Shown here in pieces: positions 58,527 to 64,000 of a stretch of 64,000 bases of DNA. This DNA is from Isoetes taiwanensis (Eukaryota > Streptophyta > Lycopodiopsida > Isoetales > Isoetaceae), in assembly GCA_021234155.1 (NCBI GenBank), contig JAJEKV010000488.1, forward strand, positions 1 to 64,000, given 5' to 3'. The notes beneath the pieces are model-generated. The model worked only from the letters and a program-made list of their open reading frames with translations, was not told the origin of the DNA and did not search any database. Within the stretch, counting starts at the first letter, position 1. Every line of letters starts with the position of its first letter. The position numbers and the translations under genes were made by a program.

Positions 58527-58697
58527 CATGGTCGCATTCTCGAAGTTCTTTATCAATATGGTGAAGCACATAGATATAAAATACTTGAAGTAATTGGGAA
58601 AGGAAGCTATGGAGTAGTCCGTTTCGCCATTGACACTTGGATGGGTGATAAGGTCAAGCATACTAAGAACGTTTCAAGGCAAATCAGCCACTTACAA
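58527..58697 (+). pseudogene. Lone exon of a plant MAP kinase (N-lobe)
   Basis: Acceptor TTTATCCAG before 58527 and donor GTAGGT after 58697. The frame reads YGEAHRYKILEVIGKGSYGV, then VRFAIDTWMGDKVKHT. It matches the start of plant (TDY-type) MAP kinases: YGEA-x-RY, then the glycine loop G-K-G-S-Y-G-V-V. The ATP-binding Lys context (normally VAIKKI) is replaced by VKHTKN, and no later kinase exon appears. A preceding plus-strand ORF with a donor near 58451 (GCATCACAAG|GTATGC type) could be an upstream exon. This is a fragment or a dead copy. Confidence 0.7.
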
Positions 58698-60899
58698 GTA
58701 GGTTTGAATATGATTTAGGCATGATGTTTCCCTTCTTTGTTCTGGGCAAGTAATCATCTTGGCGCTTAAGAAGCAAAGTTATGCCCTATTTGGGCCATTG
58801 GACTCTGTTGGGCTCAATTCCAGACTTATCTGGCTCCAAACCCATCGCTAGGGCCAAATCGATGGTCATAGCTCATAGAGATCTCCACGGCCTTTAGAGC
58901 ATTACGAGCTTTGAGCTTTCAATGTTTGGGTTAGTAGAAGAACAAGATTAAAAGCTCATTCGCCTATCGTACTTCATCTTCCACGATCTTGCATTTCAAC
59001 AACGCATTTGTGTTGTGCATGAGCTTCGCTTGTTGTCGATACAAAGGCGCTTCGCCAAAACAACCTACAAGCAAAGGCCAGAGACAAATGGCAAAACAAG
59101 AGTATGCTTTTAATCCCTTTCCCCTCAGATCTCTTCTTGCTCAGGGTCAGGGCCCACATTGCCACTATAGGGTTGCATTGACATCATTTGAGATCTCTAT
59201 GATAGTTTGATGTTGCTTAGTCTTTTTGCCTTAGCAACTACACCTAATACATGACCATTATCCGACAGATATATTATTCTGTGAAAACTGATTCTTTTAT
59301 GTCAAACTCGGCATGCAATGCTGGCTTAAATATGTTGGAGGCTTTTAAAACTAGTAGTTAATTTGAAACTGTTCAAAACTCCCAAAGCCAGCCGACCTTA
59401 TGTGCTTCTTAAACTTCCCGGGTAGAAATTTGTTGTCTACCTAAGAGGCCAAACAATTTGTAAATAGTGACCTCATGATTTGTTATTGGCTCCAAGAATG
59501 TATCAATGGTTAGAGAGGATCTTTTACAACATTAGTAGCAAATCAAAGGATCTCTATTGATGGTAAGGTCCACGTTTGTTGCCGTGAATCGATGAATTTG
59601 GTTACCATAGGGGACAGGCTGCTCAATGCATAAGATAGATCCTGCAAAAATAGACTAACGTTTGGACGAAGCTTGCGTAAGAGATGTTTACTATTTCTTT
59701 TTATTAAACAGGCATGGCACTAGACCTGGTTGCGTAACCACGTGCAATAAATATGCTTGATATGGACCCCGAAAGCATGGGAAAGTAAGGAGTTTTCTTC
59801 AATTTGCTACAAGTGTTTTAGTAGATAACTTGAGAAGACGGAAATGCTATTCAATCGACTTATGTTGCACCGGAAGCCGGTTGGCTTCCTTCAGCCTATT
59901 GATAAGAACATGAACGCCCAATTCTTCTTGCCCATCTCTACTTGCTTTTTGTCGGGAAACATTATCGGCCATTGTTTGAGGGCGCCTTAATAGGTACATG
60001 CACCGCCTACTTTAAATAGGCCTTCTTATTTGTTATCACATGTCTTCCATAGTTCTGTCAAAACCTAAGATCCCACAGCAATGCACATGCCATCCATTTC
60101 TAGGTATTGCAAGTTTGCCCTAAATGTGCTATTTGATTTCTGAATGCAATGAGATACACACGTTATTCCACTACTTAGTCAATCGGCAAAAATTTATTCC
60201 AAAGGAGTTGTTGTTACTGCTGGATTTGCCTTGAATTAAAACTATTGCTCATATTGAAGTTCACCTATGCCCACGTTGCCCTACCTATGCTCCAATGCGC
60301 GCACCCGCTTTAGTGGAAAAATTATATGTGGCTCATGAGCCATCTGGTAGGCTGTGATTTATTATCAGGGCATCCTCCCAGACCTATTTCCATTGTCAAA
60401 CATGGCATCCATCCTTGGAAAGTCAATTGGATCTCCAACCTGTTCATACAACAACTATTTCAAACTTGAGGGCTAGGGGTGTGATACTTTTCTTGCAAAT
60501 GCTATTCGAATAACATTGATCTTTTGTACTTTATGGTCCCTTAAGTTGTAGATTCCTATTCTAGGGAAAGGTCCTTATGCACAAATATCAACATCCAGTG
60601 GTGTTCCATTGAGCTGAATGAAAAAATAGTACAATGACCCATGGGGAAACAAACTGATGAATCCCAAAATGAGTGAAGAGGGGAACAAAATGATGAACCC
60701 CAATGGGTAAAAAAAACACAACCTCGGGTTAGACCACCCAACGTATAAGATAATTGTGTACAATGAGTACAGGCCCCCACAAAGAACATCTAGAAGGCCG
60801 CTGTATTGTAATGCTCCCAAACTGCAACAACTGCAAAAAATCAGGTCGCGCTACCCATCCAAGCAGTGACTCAAATCCGCCCCGCTAAGATACCGCTCC
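58698..60899. other. Intergenic, nothing recognised
   Basis: ORFs are short and without domains (58989-59210, 60556-60820). No clear repeat boundary was seen. Confidence 0.45.
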
Positions 60900-61380
60900 A
60901 TGCGTCCCACCTGGCCACTGGTATAAAAAACAGCCACATGCACATCAGAGAGCTCCAAACTGCAAGACCAAACCACATGTGATTGTCAACTGTGTTAGAA
61001 GCCATCTACGGGCCAAGAGTAAGCAAGCTACAAAGTGGGACTAAAAATACAAGAGCACAATATCAAAATGGAAAAGATGATCCATGAGGATCCCCGGAAA
61101 CCACGAGGCTACGCCGAGATAGGGAAATGTAGGCTCGACCCAGATGCATAAAGAAAGCAGCTTCATGCACATCAGTGAGCTCCACTGCAAGACCGAACCA
61201 TATGCGATTATCAAATGTGTTAGAAGCCATCCACGGGCCAAAAGTCACCAAACTATAAAGTCGGAATAGAAATACAAGAGCATAATATTGCAAATTGAAG
61301 AGATGATCCATAATGATCCTCTGAGTTTACCGGCTCTGCCGAGATAAGAAAAATATATATGTAGGCCCGACCCGAGGGGT
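60900..61380. repeat. Tandem duplication, unit about 227 bp
   Basis: 'catgcacatcag-gagctcc-a-ctgcaagacc' through 'gttagaagccatc-acgggcca', 'aatacaagagcaca' and 'gccgagata' occurs from about 60937 and again from 61164 (offset 227 bp), at roughly 80% identity. On the minus strand both copies keep an open frame (ASNTFDNRIWFG ... DVHEA), so it may derive from a coding region, but I do not recognise it. Confidence 0.75.
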
Positions 61381-62173
61381 TCCCTTGGTGCCCTCCGTGC
61401 GCCATTGCTATGTGCTACTGAAAAAATGCAAAAGCCCATCGGCCAACACCGAACAAAAAGTAAAACCCATATAGGAGAGTAAGAGGTGGGAGGGGGGAAC
61501 TCAGGTACAACAACAAGATTCAGCTGTCGTAGAGGAAACGCCGATGAGGAATGCGTGAAGACACAAGGCTTTTATGGGAGAAATGGCCAAAGAAAGCTCA
61601 AGGCTATAGCAAAGCTTGTGCCAAAGAAAGCTTGGATCCAAAAGCAGAAGCTAGCGCCAAAATCGGCCCCTTTCCCTAGAATGATGGTTCTCTTCTATAG
61701 AAGAGAACCATTGCATTATATTTGTTTTTCCTCTTCCCAACGTTTGCTATTGTAAAACAATTGATCGCATTTTGTATTTTGCCATGTAGATTTGGAATTC
61801 ATGCATCTGAAACTATAGCCGAGCAACACCTTTTAAATATATGGCATTAGATGAAGCAGTTTCTTTTTGTGTTGATTGCAAAGCTAAATGTGAAGAGGAG
61901 GGACACAATCTTTTAGTTTGCAACCTCTAATGGCTATAAGAAAATGAATTGTAACATGAAGATGGTTTTCAAATATTGAAAACATACCAAAAACGCACGT
62001 GATAAAAATCCTGCTGGTCTGAGACCTCTGGTTTATGCATTTTGTTGGCTAAATAGAGAATGAAATAGTTGGTGTGGCACAAGAAATGGTTTTCTTTTAT
62101 GCTTCTGTTGGTAATGCATTAAAGGCTTTGTCTGAATGAAGAATGGTGTAGACGTGTAAATATATATCTCAAC
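61381..62173. other. Intergenic, nothing recognised
   Basis: The plus ORF 61486-61755 has no domain. A short self-complementary stretch (GATGGTTCTCTTCTATAGAAG-AGAACCAT, around 61682-61711) could form a hairpin. Confidence 0.4.
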
Positions 62174-64000
62174 CTAGAAGAACGTTGATATCACAATCAA
62201 GTTATTGTATATTATGAGGTCTAGACCTCTTATTCTAAAGCCCAGACCTCTTATGGTATAACAACAATGTCTCGTTCCATCCTCGATTCTATCACTGGCA
62301 TAATCTCTCATGCCGGGATTCCCCGCCTCCATCCGCACTCCCAAATACCGCCTCAACTCGAGATGTTGTCCTTATTGCAGCTATAGCTCTCCGTTTCTTG
62401 GTAGAGATGTGTGCCTTCAGATACTGGTGGGGGCCGTGTTGAAGCGACGGATTGACCTGCGTGTGGTACTGCTCTATTTTGGGCTTTGCAAGAGTGGGCG
62501 CATCCCACAGAGAGGCAAAGAAAGGCCATTCAAATGCAGCCCCGCTCAGCGATATCCGACATATCCATAATGTGTTGATAGTCTATGGACCATCTTGCGA
62601 ACCATCCCTACAATGCTTCGCCACACTCTCTTTCAGCGTTGTGGCCCTTGTGCCAATAATAGAGCCCCGTGGAGGAAGACGTTGTGCATCCATTCTATCA
62701 ACCTTATGGAAATACGCAAGGTGCTCGCGACAAAGCGTAATGCTACAAGGGCCAAAAGCCGCCTCATACAACAAAATTGGCCTAGGTCGTATGTCGAAAG
62801 CCTTCAGACTTCTCTCTAGCTTATCCCACTACCCTTGCTAATCGCTGGCCCCCTGACCTCTACCCCATAAAGAATACTAGTTCCACGAAGTGTTTCTGAA
62901 CAAAAGTGCTTTTATGCGTCTAATCGCAGAGATCTATTCTATAAAAATTTATTCGCAGATTGCATACGTGGCTTTCCATCCCACGACCCTTCTTTTCTAC
63001 ACAGTCATCCCATAGCATGTTAGCAGAGAAATCGATTCCCGTGATACTTAAAGGTCCTACAACTTCCATCCTTTGTCCTCTCAGAATAGAAGTTCGGGAT
63101 ATCATGTCGCGTGACGGGATTGGCAACAGCCTTTGATTTTTCTGCTAGTTGATCATCATTCTCGCTATGTCACGTAATTGGACTGAGAGCATCCAAATGT
63201 TCCCCGTGATACCCTAGTCAGTATGGGATAATAAGCCCGTGATCGCCTCAAGATAGAGCAACTTTTTATCAGATATGCCTCCCAAGATCTGGGCCACCAC
63301 CTCCATGTTCTTGCATCCAAGTCTCCAATTTGTCAATATAGAGTCCAAAAAGCATTCGAGATAACGGGCATCCCTGTTTAACACCTATGGTGCTGTTCAC
63401 CCGGTGGTCTGACGCAGTAAAGTGGCATATATTCCGCCATAAAGCCTGTAGATGGCATTCCGCAAATCTCGTGGAACATGTAGCTCCCCAAGCGTTGCCA
63501 CAACAGTCCCGAGGGACCGTATCATATGCCGTCTTAAAATCAAGAAAACAGCAATACAAGTCACGTCGTGCATTGCGGCTAGCTTCCATAAGGATTCTGA
63601 GAGTAAAAATATGACCACTGGTGGAGTGGGCAGGGCGGAAACCTGCTTGGCCAACTGCACGTACTCCAGTTTCCTCCGCCCATTGCATTAGCTTCTTCTC
63701 CAAAGACACCGCTAGAAGTTTTGCGGTAACGGGCTCACCATGATCATACGGTAGTTGGTGGAGTCATCCCTGCTTCCCGTCTTATGAATAGGAGTGACCT
63801 TGCTAACCATCCATTCCTGCGGGAGGCCCTCTCTCTCGATGGCCTGATTGATTATCCGCCAAAGGCCCGAGCAAAGCTGGGCCCACCCCATTTCAACATT
63901 TCGGCCTCAAGTCCCCGCAGAAGTCCTTTGCTTTACCATTAGCAAGATGCCTAAGACCCTCGTGGATGTCCTCCCAGTCTGTAGTGTTTCTCCTAGCTGA
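62174..64000 (-). mobile_element. LINE reverse transcriptase remnant, runs off the window end
   Basis: The minus-strand frame 63709-63269 reads VGQAGFRPAHSTSGHIFTLR, CCFLDFKTAYDTVPRD, GVKQGCPLSRMLFGLYIDKL. These are RT motifs of a non-LTR element of a different family from the two L1-type copies above (FRP-x-x-ST, LDF-x-x-AYD and QGCPLS forms). Downstream (63126-62174), broken frames such as GDRMDAQRLPPRG-like and RRYLGVRMEAG pieces are the C-terminal part. Several frameshifts occur around 63550 and 63270. The element starts beyond 64000. Confidence 0.75.

Overview
The window is plant nuclear DNA. It is AT-rich and densely packed with transposable elements. Its genes have GT-AG introns, long pentatricopeptide-repeat (PPR) ORFs without introns, a plant thioredoxin-like ferredoxin (DGAT3 type) gene and plant-style LINE and Ty3/gypsy elements. 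The PPR style (about 31-residue repeats carrying MP-x-RD-x-VSWN) and the type of DNA-transposon proteins suggest a non-seed vascular plant, most likely a fern. That is an inference from pattern and was not tested by a search.

Layout. 0-10.5 kb: a complete non-autonomous MULE with a 9-bp target duplication (3.0-3.9 kb), an intact DGAT3-like gene on the minus strand with two G-boxes upstream, a tandem pair of 69-residue membrane or secreted proteins of unknown family, and a decayed PPR gene. 11-24.2 kb is the most interesting part. A minus-strand spliced gene fuses a ParB-like domain to a beta-class amino-methyltransferase domain. A plus-strand spliced DDE-type transposase gene runs divergently from it. 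An apparently intact third spliced gene of unknown function follows. Between the first two lies a cluster of palindromic ACGGTGCCGT repeats. The three genes may be cargo of one large DNA transposon, but I could not find its ends.

24.4-32.6 kb: a 67-bp tandem repeat with a LINE inserted beside it, an array of five hairpins (arms GGATCACACCATGCGAA), and a second LINE fragment. 34.4-41.5 kb: a large PPR gene broken by two close frameshifts, the last exon of an unidentified spliced gene, a kinase exon scrap, an LTR fragment, and a LINE truncated exactly at its YADD motif. 44.6-56.3 kb: a PIF/Harbinger transposase remnant, a coiled-coil ORF, and a long minus-strand Ty3/gypsy element of Tat/Athila-like type. 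That element carries two younger insertions, each with its own target duplication. Its 5' LTR starts inside an exon of an RCK-domain potassium channel gene. 56.3-64 kb: the channel exons, a lone MAP-kinase exon, a 227-bp duplication and another LINE that runs off the end.

Most coding sequence is in decay. At least three stops are TGA in a context where CGA would restore the motif or reading, as expected from C-to-T change at methylated CpG in silenced elements. The best candidates for functional genes are the DGAT3-like gene, the two 69-residue genes and the spliced gene at 22.5-24.2 kb.
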